Assembly: GCA_018262455.1 (NCBI GenBank)
Contig: JAGSPR010000067.1
Span: forward strand, 1-30,295
Length of the DNA stretch: 30,295 nucleotides
DNA from: Deltaproteobacteria bacterium
Lineage (GTDB): Bacteria > Myxococcota > Polyangia > Haliangiales > Haliangiaceae
Direction: 5' to 3'
Each line of letters starts with the position of its first letter. Position 1 is the first letter of the stretch. Shown here piece after piece: positions 16,384-25,443 of this stretch. The position numbers and the translations under genes were made by a program. Under the pieces are notes generated by a model, which did not search any database, had not been told where the DNA came from, and saw nothing but the letters and a program-made list of their open reading frames with translations.

Positions 16384-16414
16384 ACGCCGGTCCGCAGCGA
16401 AGCAGGATCGGCGT
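16384..16414 (+). repeat. Hairpin repeat, copy 1 (intergenic)
   Basis: Stem ACGCCGGTCC (16384-16393) pairs with GGATCGGCGT (16405-16414) over loop GCAGCGAAGCA: ten pairs, one of them G-T. The loop and inner stem recur at 29284-29315 with different but compensating outer pairs. Confidence 0.6.
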
Positions 16415-16415
16415 C

Positions 16416-16477
16416 CCCTCGCGGAGAGGGTCCCCCTTGGGGGGCCGGACGTTCGCGGCGAGCCCGGGGCGAACGTC
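16416..16477 (+). other. Three consecutive hairpins upstream of gspD
   Basis: Directly after hairpin copy 1 come CCCTC/GAGGG (16416-16430), CCCCC/GGGGG with a TT loop (16432-16444), and GACGTTCGC/GCGAACGTC (16448-16456 with 16469-16477, nine perfect pairs). The 278-bp gap 16343-16620 thus holds a chain of four stems and otherwise nothing recognisable. They could be a structured leader, terminators or protein sites. Confidence 0.5.
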
Positions 16478-16620
16478 ACGCCGCTGCCGCAGTGGCGAGC
16501 CGTGCGCGCTCCCGGATCCCCGCGGCTGCCGGCCTGGCACGTCGCGACCCGCTGCGCGTGCGACCTCGCGGAGTTGCGCGTGTCCGTGGGCTGGCGCGTG
16601 ACTTGTTAGTGACGCGAGCC

Positions 16621-18846
16621 ATGTCGATCCGACGTCACGCCACGCTGGCAGCCTTGCTGTTCACACCCGCGCTCGCGTTCGCGACCCCCGCGCCCGACAA
16701 GCCAACCGATCTCGTGGTCGGTGAGGACGAGCAGCTCTACAGCTGCAAGAGCCGCACGGGAGAGGCCTCGGTGACGTTCAAGCCCGAGACCGACGTCAAG
16801 GAGCTGATCACGTGGGTCATGGGCTTCACGTGCAAGAACTTCGTCCTCGATCCGCGGATGATCACCACCACCAAGAAGGTCACGATCGTCGCGCCCAACA
16901 AGCTCACCGCGAGCGAGGCCTACCGGGTCTTCCTCGTCGCGCTGGCGACGGTCGACTACACGATCGTGCCCAAGGGCAACATCCTGAGGGTCGTCGAGTC
17001 GGCGAGCGCGAAGCACCAGACCGTGCCGCTCTACAAGAACGGGGTGCCCGACAGCTCCGAGCAGGTGGTCCGGTACGTGTTCCGACCGACGTACGTGCAG
17101 CCCGACTCGCTGCTCGCCGGGTTCACCGCGATGAAGTCCGATCCCGGGGATCTCCAGGTGATCGGCTCGATGCTGCTCATCACCGACTACGCCAGCCACG
17201 TGCGCGACATGATGTCACTCGCCAAGCTGATCGATGTCCCGCGGGGCAGCGACGGCATCTACACGATCCCGGTGCTCCACGCCGACGCCGCGAAGGTCGC
17301 CGAGGAGCTGACCGGCATCCTCGGCCTGCCGCCACCCGGTGCCGGAAGCCCTGCGAGCGCTCCGCCACGGTCCGGCGATCCGGGCAGGGGTGCGCCGGTG
17401 GTCCCGGCCGTCGCGGCGGCGGTGCCATCCAAGATCCTGGTCGACGCCCGCACCAACACCCTGATCGTCGCGGCCAGCGAGGCCGGCTACCACCGCGCCA
17501 AGGCGCTCGTCGAACGGCTCGATATCCAGCTCGAGATCGAGGGCGGCACCACGTTCCACGTCTACCGGCTCGGCAGCGCGATCGCCGAGGAGCTCAGCAA
17601 GACGATCAATGACGCGATCCAGGGTCAGGGTCAGCGCAGCACCACGGCCGGCAAGCCCGGCGCGCCGGCTCCGCCGCCGTTGCCCGCCGTGGAAGGCCTC
17701 GGCTCGGCGATCGAGGGCCAGGTCCGGGTGATCGGTGACAAACCGACCAACTCGCTGATCGTGATGTCGAGCGGCCGCGACTACCTCGCGGTGAAGGACG
17801 TGATCAAGCAGCTCGATCTGCCGCGTCGCCAGGTCTACATCGAGGCGCTGATCCTCGAGGTACAGATCGGCGACTCGCTCGATGTCGGCAGCAGCTCGCA
17901 CTACGGGATCCCGACCGACCATGGTGCGCTGATGCTGGGCGGCGTCCAGATGCCGCCGCTCAACTCGAGGAACCTGGCCAGCCTCGACAACGCCAGCGGC
18001 CTGATCGGAGGGATCCTCGGGCCGGCGCTCGCGAAGTCGGCCCTCCTCGGTACGAGCATCCCGTCCTACGGCCTGCTGTTCCAGGCACTCGGCAAGACGT
18101 CCAACACGAACATCCTGTCGGCTCCGAGCATCATCGGAGTCGACAACGAGGAGGCGAAGTACAAGGTCGGGGTCAACATCCCGTACAAGCGAGGCACGAC
18201 GTTCAACGCCACCACCCCGGTGCAGAACGACCAGATCGAGCGCAAGCCATTGCTGCTCGAGCTCAGCATCAAGCCGCACATCTCGATCGACGACTCGGTG
18301 CTGCTCGAGGTCAAGCACGACTCCGAGGACCTCCAGGACGACGACAAGGTGCTCGGCCCGACGTGGACGACGCGGAGCTTCGAGACCCGCGTCGTGGTCC
18401 ACGATCAGCAGACCGTGGTCGTCGGGGGGCTGATCCAGGAGCGCACGATCTCGAGCATCGTGAAGGTCCCACTCCTCGGAGACATTCCGCTGCTGGGCTT
18501 TCTGTTCAAGTACTCGACGAAGGCCAAGCGCAAGACCAACCTCGTCATCCTGCTGACCCCCTACATCGTCAAGGACCAGATGGACCTGCAGACGATCCGC
18601 GAGCGCAAGATGCGCGAACATGACGAGCTCGCGCGCTCGCTCGGCACGCTGAACGGCATGAAGTACAACCCGAAGATCGACTTCACGCGCAAGCGGGGCC
18701 TGGTCGAGGAGATCAATCGCTCGATCCTCGCGATCGACGAAGACATCGCCGCGCGCAGCGCGTTTCACAAGCAATCGCCGGTGGAGACCGGACCGCTCGA
18801 GTACGGCACGCCGTCCGAGGGCGACGCGCAACCCGCGAAGCTCTAG
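16621..18846 (+). CDS. gspD: Type II secretion system secretin GspD
   Basis: 741 residues from ATG 16621. A signal peptide ends near AFA-TP (residue 21). An N0 domain (about 42-115, VKELITWVMGFTCKNFVLDP start) is followed by N1-N3 repeats, each with the N(T/S)L(I)V(A/M)S-type strand (TNTLIVAASEAG; TNSLIVMSSGRD), two of them carrying Pro/Gly/Ala-rich insertions near residues 240-265 and 340-360. The C-terminal secretin domain shows VPLLGDIPLLGFLFKY and KTNLVILLTPYIV, then a ~90-residue tail that may bind a pilotin. It forms the outer-membrane gate of the type II secretion system. None of gspC, E, F or G is beside it, so it is separated from the rest of the operon. No ribosome site is evident. 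Confidence 0.94.
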   Translation: MSIRRHATLAALLFTPALAFATPAPDKPTDLVVGEDEQLYSCKSRTGEASVTFKPETDVKELITWVMGFTCKNFVLDPRMITTTKKVTIVAPNKLTASEAYRVFLVALATVDYTIVPKGNILRVVESASAKHQTVPLYKNGVPDSSEQVVRYVFRPTYVQPDSLLAGFTAMKSDPGDLQVIGSMLLITDYASHVRDMMSLAKLIDVPRGSDGIYTIPVLHADAAKVAEELTGILGLPPPGAGSPASAPPRSGDPGRGAPVVPAVAAAVPSKILVDARTNTLIVAASEAGYHRAKALVERLDIQLEIEGGTTFHVYRLGSAIAEELSKTINDAIQGQGQRSTTAGKPGAPAPPPLPAVEGLGSAIEGQVRVIGDKPTNSLIVMSSGRDYLAVKDVIKQLDLPRRQVYIEALILEVQIGDSLDVGSSSHYGIPTDHGALMLGGVQMPPLNSRNLASLDNASGLIGGILGPALAKSALLGTSIPSYGLLFQALGKTSNTNILSAPSIIGVDNEEAKYKVGVNIPYKRGTTFNATTPVQNDQIERKPLLLELSIKPHISIDDSVLLEVKHDSEDLQDDDKVLGPTWTTRSFETRVVVHDQQTVVVGGLIQERTISSIVKVPLLGDIPLLGFLFKYSTKAKRKTNLVILLTPYIVKDQMDLQTIRERKMREHDELARSLGTLNGMKYNPKIDFTRKRGLVEEINRSILAIDEDIAARSAFHKQSPVETGPLEYGTPSEGDAQPAKL

Positions 18847-18847
18847 C

Positions 18848-18873
18848 AGGGTTGGCTCGAAACCCTCGGTTTC
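18848..18873 (+). terminator. Likely terminator of gspD
   Basis: AGGGTT (18848-18853) pairs with AACCCT (18861-18866) and a T-rich run (GGTTTCTCT) follows; GAAACC and GGTTTC offer an alternative stem. It lies 2 bp after the gspD stop. A second palindrome, CTGGGGACCCCAG, at 18896-18908 may serve the opposing gene. Confidence 0.5.
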
Positions 18874-18913
18874 TCTACGCCCTGCCAGGTGGGCGCTGGG
18901 GACCCCAGGGGGA

Positions 18914-20089
18914 TCAAGCCGGCGGAACGCACGTGCCTCCGCCAAGCACGCTCGCGTTGCAGTCCCCGCTGGCGCAGTCGCTGTCGAAGTCGCAGCGCTG
19001 GCCGAGGGCGCATCGGGTCGCGCACGGCCCGCCGCAGTCGACGTCAGACTCGAGCCCGTCGAGCACCCCATCGCTGCAGCTCGCGGGGCGACAGACGCCC
19101 GCATCGCACAGGGTGCTCTGGCAATCACCCGGAACCTGACAGCCGAGCGCCGACGCACACGGAAGACAGCTGCCTCCGCAATCGAGATCGGTCTCGTCGC
19201 CATCGAGGATCCGATCGTGGCAGCGATCGGATGGCGCGCCGGAATTACAGGACCCGCTCTCGCAGGCGACGAGGTGAATGCCAAAGCCCGCCGACAGCGC
19301 GTCGCCGCGCTGCGTATCGTGGGTGGGTGCGAACGTGCCGTCGTCGGCCCGCAGCCGGAGGTCCGGAACCAGCAGGGACCGGAACAGCGCGCTTTGCTGG
19401 AGCTCGGCGAGCGTGATGACGCCGTCCTGGTTCGTATCGATGAACGAGGTGAGCACGCGGTGCGAGCCGGGGTCAGCGTCGATCATCTGGACGATCCCCG
19501 GGAACGCTCGCACGAAGACCTGGCTGGCGGGCAGCCCGCCGCGCACCAGCCCGTCGTACCCGCCTTGCCCGTCCGGCACGAGATCGAGCTCCATGCCGAG
19601 CAGGTCGATCTCCGTCGGATCGGCATCCCGGAAGATCGGCAGCCGGAGCGAGGCCTCGCCCGGCACCGCCGTCGACTGCGTGCGATTGGAGCGGAACGCG
19701 CCGTCGATCAGCGTGCCTCCCATCGCGGTGGCCGGATCGCCATCGGCGCCGTAGAACGTGGCCGACACCGTGCCATCGTTGGTGAGCTCATCCGCCTGGA
19801 GCTCGACCACCGAGGCCAGCGCGCCGGCCGCGATCATGTCGGCCGCGTGCTCGGTGGTGTCGTCCTGATTGGCCAGCGTCGCGAACACCATGCCGAACTG
19901 GTTGTCCACGTAGCCGTCGCCGTCGAGATCGTCCCCGAGCTGCAGCGCTGCCGCGTTGTCAGTCGAGAACGTGAACGAGTCGACCACGAAGCGATGAACC
20001 GGCCCGGTGAACGGACCGACGACATCGCCGGCTCCCCGGTCTTCCCCACCACAACCAGCCAGGGCGAGCGCGATGACGAGGCACTTCAT
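18914..20089 (-). CDS. Lipoprotein with EF-hand-like loops and Cys-rich DGxExDxDCGGxC repeats
   Basis: 391 residues from ATG 20089. The signal sequence ends in the lipobox LAGC (Cys12). Two calcium-loop-like stretches are visible, DLDGDGYVDN near residue 52 and DTNQDGVITLAEL near residue 240. The last ~110 residues contain two copies of a cysteine-rich module (GDETDLDCGGSCLPC and GLESDVDCGGPCATRC) followed by C-x-x-x-x-D-C-x-x-x-x-C units. This module is frequent in secreted Myxococcota proteins; its role is unknown. The middle part is not recognised. It is probably surface-exposed. A TAGAGT box lies 7 nt before the ATG. It converges on gspD with 67 bp between. Confidence 0.8.
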   Translation of the reverse strand: MKCLVIALALAGCGGEDRGAGDVVGPFTGPVHRFVVDSFTFSTDNAAALQLGDDLDGDGYVDNQFGMVFATLANQDDTTEHAADMIAAGALASVVELQADELTNDGTVSATFYGADGDPATAMGGTLIDGAFRSNRTQSTAVPGEASLRLPIFRDADPTEIDLLGMELDLVPDGQGGYDGLVRGGLPASQVFVRAFPGIVQMIDADPGSHRVLTSFIDTNQDGVITLAELQQSALFRSLLVPDLRLRADDGTFAPTHDTQRGDALSAGFGIHLVACESGSCNSGAPSDRCHDRILDGDETDLDCGGSCLPCASALGCQVPGDCQSTLCDAGVCRPASCSDGVLDGLESDVDCGGPCATRCALGQRCDFDSDCASGDCNASVLGGGTCVPPA

Positions 20090-20096
20090 GGGCTCG

Positions 20097-20102
20097 ACTC
20101 TA
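20097..20102 (-). promoter_or_regulatory. Candidate -10 box, leaderless start of EF-hand lipoprotein
   Basis: TAGAGT on the minus strand, 7 nt before ATG 20089. It fixes the start at the residue that gives a proper lipoprotein signal. Confidence 0.5.
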
Positions 20103-20246
20103 CGAGCAACCCGGCGACACCGCGCCGGAAAGCCGCGGCAGCGAGCGGCTAGAACCGGGGGCAGCGATGAGCCGGGCGGAGGCGGCCGTGGTCTGCGGGA
20201 ACGTCCGAGCGGAGTTGCTGGTACGTCCGATGCAGCCCCTGGCGGC

Positions 20247-21122
20247 ATGCGTCGCCTGCGACGTCACCCGATCGCGTGCTACCTCGCCATCACGTTTGCC
20301 GTGACCTGGGGCGCGTGGATCCCGTTCGCGGTCACCGGTCGCGGCGTCACCCTTGGCTTCACGCCGCTCTACTTGCTCGGCCTGATCGGGCCCGCCGTCG
20401 GCGCGGTGATCACGACCGCAATCGTTTCGGGTAGCGCCGGACTGCGCGCGCTGGTTGCGCGGATGCTCCGGGTCCGGACCGGCGCGAGGTGGTGGGCGAT
20501 CGCGCTCGGCGTCCCGCTCGGCATCGCCCTCCTGGTCGGCGCGGGAGCGGTCCTGATCGCGACGTTTGGGATCGCGGGCCTCCACCCGTGGGCCGACTTC
20601 GGCGCGTTCAATGGGTTCGCGGTCGCGAGCCCGGTGGTGCTGTGGTTGATGCTGGTGATCGTCAACGGCCTTGGCGAGGAGACCGGCTGGCGCGGCTACC
20701 TGCTGCCGCACCTGCAGCGGCGCTGGTCACCGCTCATGTCGAGCCTCATCGTCGGAGCGGTGTGGTGCGCGTGGCACGTGCCCGCGTTCTTCGTCACCGA
20801 GACCTACCGGCAAATGCCGCCGGCGATGATCCCGGTGTTCTTCGTCGGCGTTGTGAGCGGATCGGTGTTCCTGACCTGGCTCTACAACCGCGGTCGCAGC
20901 AGCATCCTGCTCGTCGCGGTATGGCACGGCACTTACAACTGGCTGAGCGGCTCGGTCGGCGCGCGAGGCGTGCTCGCGGCGACCGAGAGCACGGCCGTGA
21001 TGGTGATCGCGGCGATCTTGCTGATCCAGGAACTGCGCGCGATCCGGCGCGAGCACCGTGGACAGCCAGCCCACCACGTCATGGCCCCGACCGGGATCGC
21101 CGTCCCGCGTGCGGTGTGGTGA
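20247..21122 (+). CDS. CPBP-family intramembrane metalloprotease
   Basis: 291 residues from ATG 20247, with about eight hydrophobic helices. The three signature motifs of the CAAX-protease/bacteriocin-processing (Rce1-like) family are present: EETGWR (Glu144, Glu145, Arg149), a helix ending WCAWH (His177), and VWHGTYN (His227, Asn231). Members cut substrates inside the membrane or process signal-like peptides; the substrate here is unknown. The frame is open further upstream, but hydrophobicity and family similarity begin at this Met. It is followed by the parvulin lipoprotein after 34 bp. The 157-bp gap before it shows nothing I can assign. Confidence 0.88.
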   Translation: MRRLRRHPIACYLAITFAVTWGAWIPFAVTGRGVTLGFTPLYLLGLIGPAVGAVITTAIVSGSAGLRALVARMLRVRTGARWWAIALGVPLGIALLVGAGAVLIATFGIAGLHPWADFGAFNGFAVASPVVLWLMLVIVNGLGEETGWRGYLLPHLQRRWSPLMSSLIVGAVWCAWHVPAFFVTETYRQMPPAMIPVFFVGVVSGSVFLTWLYNRGRSSILLVAVWHGTYNWLSGSVGARGVLAATESTAVMVIAAILLIQELRAIRREHRGQPAHHVMAPTGIAVPRAVW

Positions 21123-21144
21123 GACGCCAGGAGGTGACCCGCGC

Positions 21145-21150
21145 TAAGGT
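21145..21150 (+). promoter_or_regulatory. Candidate -10 box, leaderless start of parvulin gene
   Basis: TAAGGT, 6 nt before GTG 21157. An AGGAGG further upstream (about 25 nt) is too far away to serve as the ribosome site. Confidence 0.45.
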
Positions 21151-21156
21151 CCGCGC

Positions 21157-22479
21157 GTGCGAACACCAATCCTGTCGATCTGTTTGGGATCGTTAGTCTT
21201 GCTTGCCTGCGGACGCACCGACCGACCGCCCGGCGGTGGTGGTAGCGGTAGTGGCTCGGCGGTGGCCGGGCAGCTCTCCGGCTCGGCCCAGGGCAGCGCT
21301 GGCAGTGCCGGCACGCCGTCGACCGACAAGGATCTCGACAGCAAGGACATCCTGGCCCGGACCGAGACCACCCCGAAGGTCCACGTCAAGCACGTGCTGC
21401 TCGCCTGGAAGGATCTCTCGACGGTCTACGGCGACCAGCTGGATCCGCGCGCCGGCAAGCGCACGAACGAGCAGGCCGCGACGCTGGCGCAAGACCTGCT
21501 CGCCAAGCTCAAGGCGAACCCCGACGCGATCGACGCGTTGATCAAGGAGCACTCCGAGGATCCCGGATCGCTGTCCGGCGATCCCTACCCGGTCACGGCC
21601 ACGTCGCAGATGGTGCCCGAGTTCGTGAAGCTCGCGCTCCGGCTCAAGCTCAAGGAGAGCGGGATCGTCCGCACGCGGTTCGGCTACCACGTCATGGAGC
21701 GCGTCACCCCGCCGATCCCCGATCCGCTGGAGTCCGCTGACATCCTGGCGCGCCCTGCCGAGACGACCGCGAGGAAGGTGCAGCACATCCTGATCGGCTG
21801 GAAGGAAGCGCCCGGCAGCAGCGATCCGCGCGCGAAGGCTCGCACCAAGGCCGATGCCGACAAGCTCGCGCAGGAGGTGCTCGCCAAGGTGCGGGCCGGT
21901 GGTGACATGGCCAAGCTGATGAAGGAGCTCTCCGAGGATCCCGGCTCGAAGGACAACGCGCGCGCCTACGATGTCCCGCCCGATGCCGGGCCCGACGAGC
22001 CGTTCCAGAACTTCGCGCTCCGGCTCAAGATGGACGAGGCCGGCCTCGTCAAGACGCCGTTTGGCTGGCACATCATGAAGCGAGTCCCGCCGCCGCCCCC
22101 GCCGCCGCCGGACACGCTCGAGTCCGCCGACATCCTCAAGCGCGAGCCGACCACCCAGAAGGCGAAGGTCAAGCACATCCTGCTCGGCTGGAAGGACGTC
22201 CACGCCGAGGACAAGCGCGGCATCGAGCGCAGCCGCCCCGCGCTCGAGAAGCTCGTCAAGGAGACGGTCGGCAAGCTCACCAAGGGAGCCAAGATCGAGC
22301 CGCTCATGAAGGAGCTGTCCGAGGATCCGGGCTCGGCCGCCTCCGGGGACGGCTATGACGTCACCCCCGACGCGGGCCTCGTGCCGCCGTTCAAGAACCT
22401 GTCGCTGCGGCTCAAGCTCAACGAGGTCGGCGTCGTCAAGTCCGACTTCGGGATCCACATCATCCAGCGCGTCGAGTAG
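21157..22479 (+). CDS. Lipoprotein with three tandem parvulin-type prolyl isomerase domains
   Basis: 440 residues from GTG 21157. The lipobox is LLAC (Cys18), then a Gly/Ser linker. Three diverged parvulin (rotamase) domains follow at about 75-183, 207-310 and 337-440. Each starts with a (V/I)KH(V/I)L(L/I)xWK strand containing the conserved His, has a SEDPGS turn in the middle, and ends with FG(Y/W/I)H(V/I)xxRV, the second conserved His. Each is preceded by a (S/E)(S)xDIL(A/K)R spacer, so the duplicated unit includes the linker; a Pro run separates the second and third. The protein should sit in the periplasm as a PrsA/SurA-like folding factor. It lacks the SurA-type N-terminal chaperone domain. 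It converges on selO (24-bp gap). Confidence 0.9.
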   Translation: MRTPILSICLGSLVLLACGRTDRPPGGGGSGSGSAVAGQLSGSAQGSAGSAGTPSTDKDLDSKDILARTETTPKVHVKHVLLAWKDLSTVYGDQLDPRAGKRTNEQAATLAQDLLAKLKANPDAIDALIKEHSEDPGSLSGDPYPVTATSQMVPEFVKLALRLKLKESGIVRTRFGYHVMERVTPPIPDPLESADILARPAETTARKVQHILIGWKEAPGSSDPRAKARTKADADKLAQEVLAKVRAGGDMAKLMKELSEDPGSKDNARAYDVPPDAGPDEPFQNFALRLKMDEAGLVKTPFGWHIMKRVPPPPPPPPDTLESADILKREPTTQKAKVKHILLGWKDVHAEDKRGIERSRPALEKLVKETVGKLTKGAKIEPLMKELSEDPGSAASGDGYDVTPDAGLVPPFKNLSLRLKLNEVGVVKSDFGIHIIQRVE

Positions 22480-22503
22480 CCGTCGAGTCGCCGTCGTCCA
22501 GCT

Positions 22504-24126
22504 TCACGAGCTGCACGACAGCATCGAGCACCCGGCCTTGACGCGCGCCCACTCCGGGCGCTTGCCGGCAAACCGCTCGCGTCCCGGCTGGTCGTCGTAC
22601 GGCCGGCGAAACACGTCGAGGATCTCGGACAGCGCGTCACGGTCGCCCGCCTCGGTGGCCTCGATCACCTGCTGCAGCAGGTAGTTGCGCGGCACGTAGA
22701 GCGGGTTGACCGCGTCCATCCGGCACCGCCGCTCGTCGTCGTCGATCCCTTCGAGCCCGGCGCGCGCAGCGTAGCGCTCGATCCAATCCCCGAGCTGTGC
22801 GCGCAACGTGGCGGTCAGCTCGTCCGGTGCGTAGTACGCCTCGCGCAGGACGTCGAACGCGGCCGCGCGCGTCGCGCCGCGCGGGACCCGTGCGAGCCGG
22901 CGGTAGAACACCGTCATGTCGGTCTCGACCTCGACCAGCAGCTCCGCCAGCGCGTGGAGCAGCTCGTCGTCGACGCTGGTGTGGTCGCGATGGGCGAACA
23001 GCCCCAGCTTGCGCAGCATCATGTGGCGCATCTGCGCGGCAAACTCGCCGGGGTACACCGCGAGCGCGGCGTCGAGGGCCGCACGATCCCGGACGATCGG
23101 CGCGAGCGCACGCGCGAGCTGCGCGAGGTTCCACTGCGCGACCTGAGGCTGGTTGCCGAATCGGTAGCGCCGGCCCGACGCGTCGGTGATGTTCGGCGTC
23201 CAGTCGAGATCGTACGGCTCGATCCAGCCATATGGCCCGTAGTCGATCGTGAGGCCGAGGATCGACATGTTGTCGGTGTTCATCACGCCGTGCACGAAGC
23301 CGACGCGCATCCACTCCGTGACCATCCAGGCGGTGCGGCGGACGACTTCGAGGAACCAGCCCACGACATCGAGCTGGTCGCCGGAGACGTACTGTGGATA
23401 GAACCTCTCGAGCGTGAACCGCACGAGCGTCCGGAGCGTCTCGTGATCGTCGCGCGACGCGTGGATCTCGTAGCTACCGAACCGCAGGAAGCTCGGCGCC
23501 ACGCGACACACCACGGCGCCCTGCTCGTAGGCCGGATGGCCGTCGTAGAGGATGTCACGCTGGATCGGCTCGCCGGTGGCGACCAGCGAGAGTGCGCGCG
23601 TCGTCGGCACGCCGAGGTGAAACATCGCCTCGCTGCACACCAGCTCGCGGATCGACGAGCGGAGCACGGCGCGGCCGTCTGCCCGGCGCGAGTACGGCGT
23701 GGGGCCGGCGCCCTTGAGCTGGACCTCCCAGGTCTCGCCCGCCTGGTTCACGACCTCGGCGAGGGTGATCGCGCGGCCATCCCCCAGCTGCCCCGCCCAC
23801 TGGCCGAACTGATGCCCGCCGTAGCAGGCCGCGTACGGCGCCATCCCCGGCGCGATCCGGTTGCCGGCCAGCACGTCGACGAGCTCGGGCGTCGCACGCG
23901 GATCGAGCTCGATCAGCGCGGCAACCTCGGGCACGAGGGCGAGCAACTCGGGCCTGGGGACCGCGGTTGGTTCGACTCGCGTGTAGCAGGCGCGCATCAC
24001 CTGGCGCGTCCGGTTCTCGCGCGACGGATCTCCCGGCACGCCGCGAACGAATCGCTCGGCATACTGCAGCTCGTCGATGGTCCGGGTGCTCGACGACGGC
24101 GTCCGGAGGGCCGGAGGGAGGATCAC
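22504..24126 (-). CDS. selO: SelO/YdiU-family protein adenylyltransferase (AMPylase)
   Basis: About 540 residues if GTG 24126 is the start; the family begins near ELQYAERFVRGVPGDP, so the true start may be slightly later. Typical blocks are PYAACYGGHQFGQWAGQLGDGR, split here as YGGHQFGQWAGQLGDG, then QLKGAGPTPYSR, RSSIRELVCSEAM, GVMNTDNMSILGLTIDYGP and the C-terminal CSS. SelO is an atypical kinase-fold enzyme that transfers AMP, not phosphate, to Ser/Thr/Tyr of proteins and takes part in redox stress responses. The third-last residue is Cys (TGC), where animal enzymes have selenocysteine, so no selenocysteine is needed. It is divergent from a Hanks kinase. The 117-bp gap holds TTGACT at 24194. 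Confidence 0.92.
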   Translation of the reverse strand: MILPPALRTPSSSTRTIDELQYAERFVRGVPGDPSRENRTRQVMRACYTRVEPTAVPRPELLALVPEVAALIELDPRATPELVDVLAGNRIAPGMAPYAACYGGHQFGQWAGQLGDGRAITLAEVVNQAGETWEVQLKGAGPTPYSRRADGRAVLRSSIRELVCSEAMFHLGVPTTRALSLVATGEPIQRDILYDGHPAYEQGAVVCRVAPSFLRFGSYEIHASRDDHETLRTLVRFTLERFYPQYVSGDQLDVVGWFLEVVRRTAWMVTEWMRVGFVHGVMNTDNMSILGLTIDYGPYGWIEPYDLDWTPNITDASGRRYRFGNQPQVAQWNLAQLARALAPIVRDRAALDAALAVYPGEFAAQMRHMMLRKLGLFAHRDHTSVDDELLHALAELLVEVETDMTVFYRRLARVPRGATRAAAFDVLREAYYAPDELTATLRAQLGDWIERYAARAGLEGIDDDERRCRMDAVNPLYVPRNYLLQQVIEATEAGDRDALSEILDVFRRPYDDQPGRERFAGKRPEWARVKAGCSMLSCSS

Positions 24127-24230
24127 CGGCTCACTGTGGTCTCCTGCGGGCGGGGCCGCAACCTCCGCCCGGTTCGAGATCCTCCAGGGGCCGTTGACTT
24201 TCTGGCTTCCGATCGACGCGTCCTCGCATG

Positions 24231-24236
24231 TACGCT
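24231..24236 (+). promoter_or_regulatory. Candidate -10 box, leaderless start of kinase
   Basis: TACGCT, 7 nt before ATG 24244, without a ribosome site between them. Confidence 0.5.
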
Positions 24237-24243
24237 CCCCCAC

Positions 24244-25443
24244 ATGGGCAGGGTCGCACTGCAGAGGGGCGAGCTGGTGGCCGGGAAGTACCGGCTCGAG
24301 CGCCAGATCGGCAGCGGCGGCATGGGGGTCGTGTTCGCGGCGATGCACGTCCAGCTCGAGCGGCGCGTCGCGCTCAAGTTCCTCCACGAGGATGCCGCCC
24401 AGAGCGCCGAGACCGTCGAGCGGTTCTGGCACGAGGCGCGCGCGGCGGTGAAGATCCAGAGCGAGCACGTCGCGCGCGTGATGGACATCGGCGAGCTCCC
24501 GAGCGGCCAGCCGTTCATCGTGATGGAGTACCTCGAGGGCAACGACCTCGACAACATCGTCAAGGCGTCGGGGCCGCTCGCGATCGGTGACGCGATCCAG
24601 TACCTGCTCGAGGCCTGCGAGGCGCTCGCCGAGGTCCACGCGCAAGGCATCGTCCACCGCGACATCAAGCCGGCGAACCTGTTCATCGCCACCCGCGCGG
24701 ACCGCACGAGCATCGTCAAGCTCCTCGACTTCGGCGTCTCGAAGGCGGCGCCCTCGTGGACCATCGCCGAAGGTCCGCGCTCGCTCACCAGCACCTCCGA
24801 GGTGATCGGCTCGCCGCGCTACATGTCTCCCGAGCAGCTCCGATCCTCGCGCGATGTCGATGCGCGGTCCGACATCTGGGCGCTCGGCGTGACGCTGTTC
24901 GAGCTGCTGGGGGGCAGGAGCCCCTTCGCGCGCGGCTCGATGCCCGAGGTCTGCGCCTCGATCCTCAAGGACGAACCCCTCAGCCTGACGCGCCTGCGCC
25001 CCGAGGTGCCGCACGACCTCGACGCCGTGATCCGCCGCTGTCTCGCGAAGGAGGCCGACGCCCGCTATCGCAACGTCGCCGAGCTCGCGATGGCGCTGCG
25101 GCCATTCGGTCCGCTCGGGATCATCGACATCTCGATCGAGCGCATCGTCGGCATCATCCAGATGTCGTTGATGGCGAGCACTGGGCGCGCCGACGCCGAG
25201 CGCGAGCGCCAGTACCTGTCACGGATCGGACCCCGCCTCGGGGTGCCGCGCCTGGCGATGGCCGAGGGCGTCATCAGCTCGCTCGCGCTCGATCATCGCG
25301 CCGGGTTCCTGCTGTCGCGGATCGACGGGGCGAGCTCCATCGACGAGCTGCTCGACGTCTCGGGCATGCCCCGGCTCGAAACCCTGCGCCTGCTCTGCGA
25401 GCTGGTCGATCAGGGTGTGGTCGCGCTCACGCGCCCGCGCTGA
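24244..25443 (+). CDS. Hanks-type serine/threonine protein kinase, cytoplasmic
   Basis: 399 residues from ATG 24244. Kinase landmarks: Gly loop GSGGMG (23-28), ATP Lys45 in ALKFL, catalytic HRDIKPAN (138-145), DFG (162-164), SPRYMSPEQL in the activation segment and SDIWALG. All catalytic residues are kept, so it should be active. Residues ~290-399 are an extra domain without a membrane helix; the last part (GFLLSRIDGASSIDELL then LRLLCELVDQGVVAL) is the small helical module that often ends Myxococcota regulators and is related to PatA-like modules. There is no sensor domain. It lies 80 bp before the lipoprotein gene and is divergent from selO. Confidence 0.94.
   Translation: MGRVALQRGELVAGKYRLERQIGSGGMGVVFAAMHVQLERRVALKFLHEDAAQSAETVERFWHEARAAVKIQSEHVARVMDIGELPSGQPFIVMEYLEGNDLDNIVKASGPLAIGDAIQYLLEACEALAEVHAQGIVHRDIKPANLFIATRADRTSIVKLLDFGVSKAAPSWTIAEGPRSLTSTSEVIGSPRYMSPEQLRSSRDVDARSDIWALGVTLFELLGGRSPFARGSMPEVCASILKDEPLSLTRLRPEVPHDLDAVIRRCLAKEADARYRNVAELAMALRPFGPLGIIDISIERIVGIIQMSLMASTGRADAERERQYLSRIGPRLGVPRLAMAEGVISSLALDHRAGFLLSRIDGASSIDELLDVSGMPRLETLRLLCELVDQGVVALTRPR

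Noticed and set aside
17215..19284. Open frame of 689 codons on the minus strand opposite gspD
   Set aside because: Same bias artefact; gspD on the plus strand has full secretin motifs.
22504..22530. Selenocysteine at the end of SelO
   Set aside because: The relevant codon is TGC (Cys), the real stop is TGA two codons later, and no SECIS-like stem is needed.
24194..24199. TTGACT as the -35 box of the kinase promoter
   Set aside because: It lies 31 bp from the TACGCT box, too far for a normal promoter.
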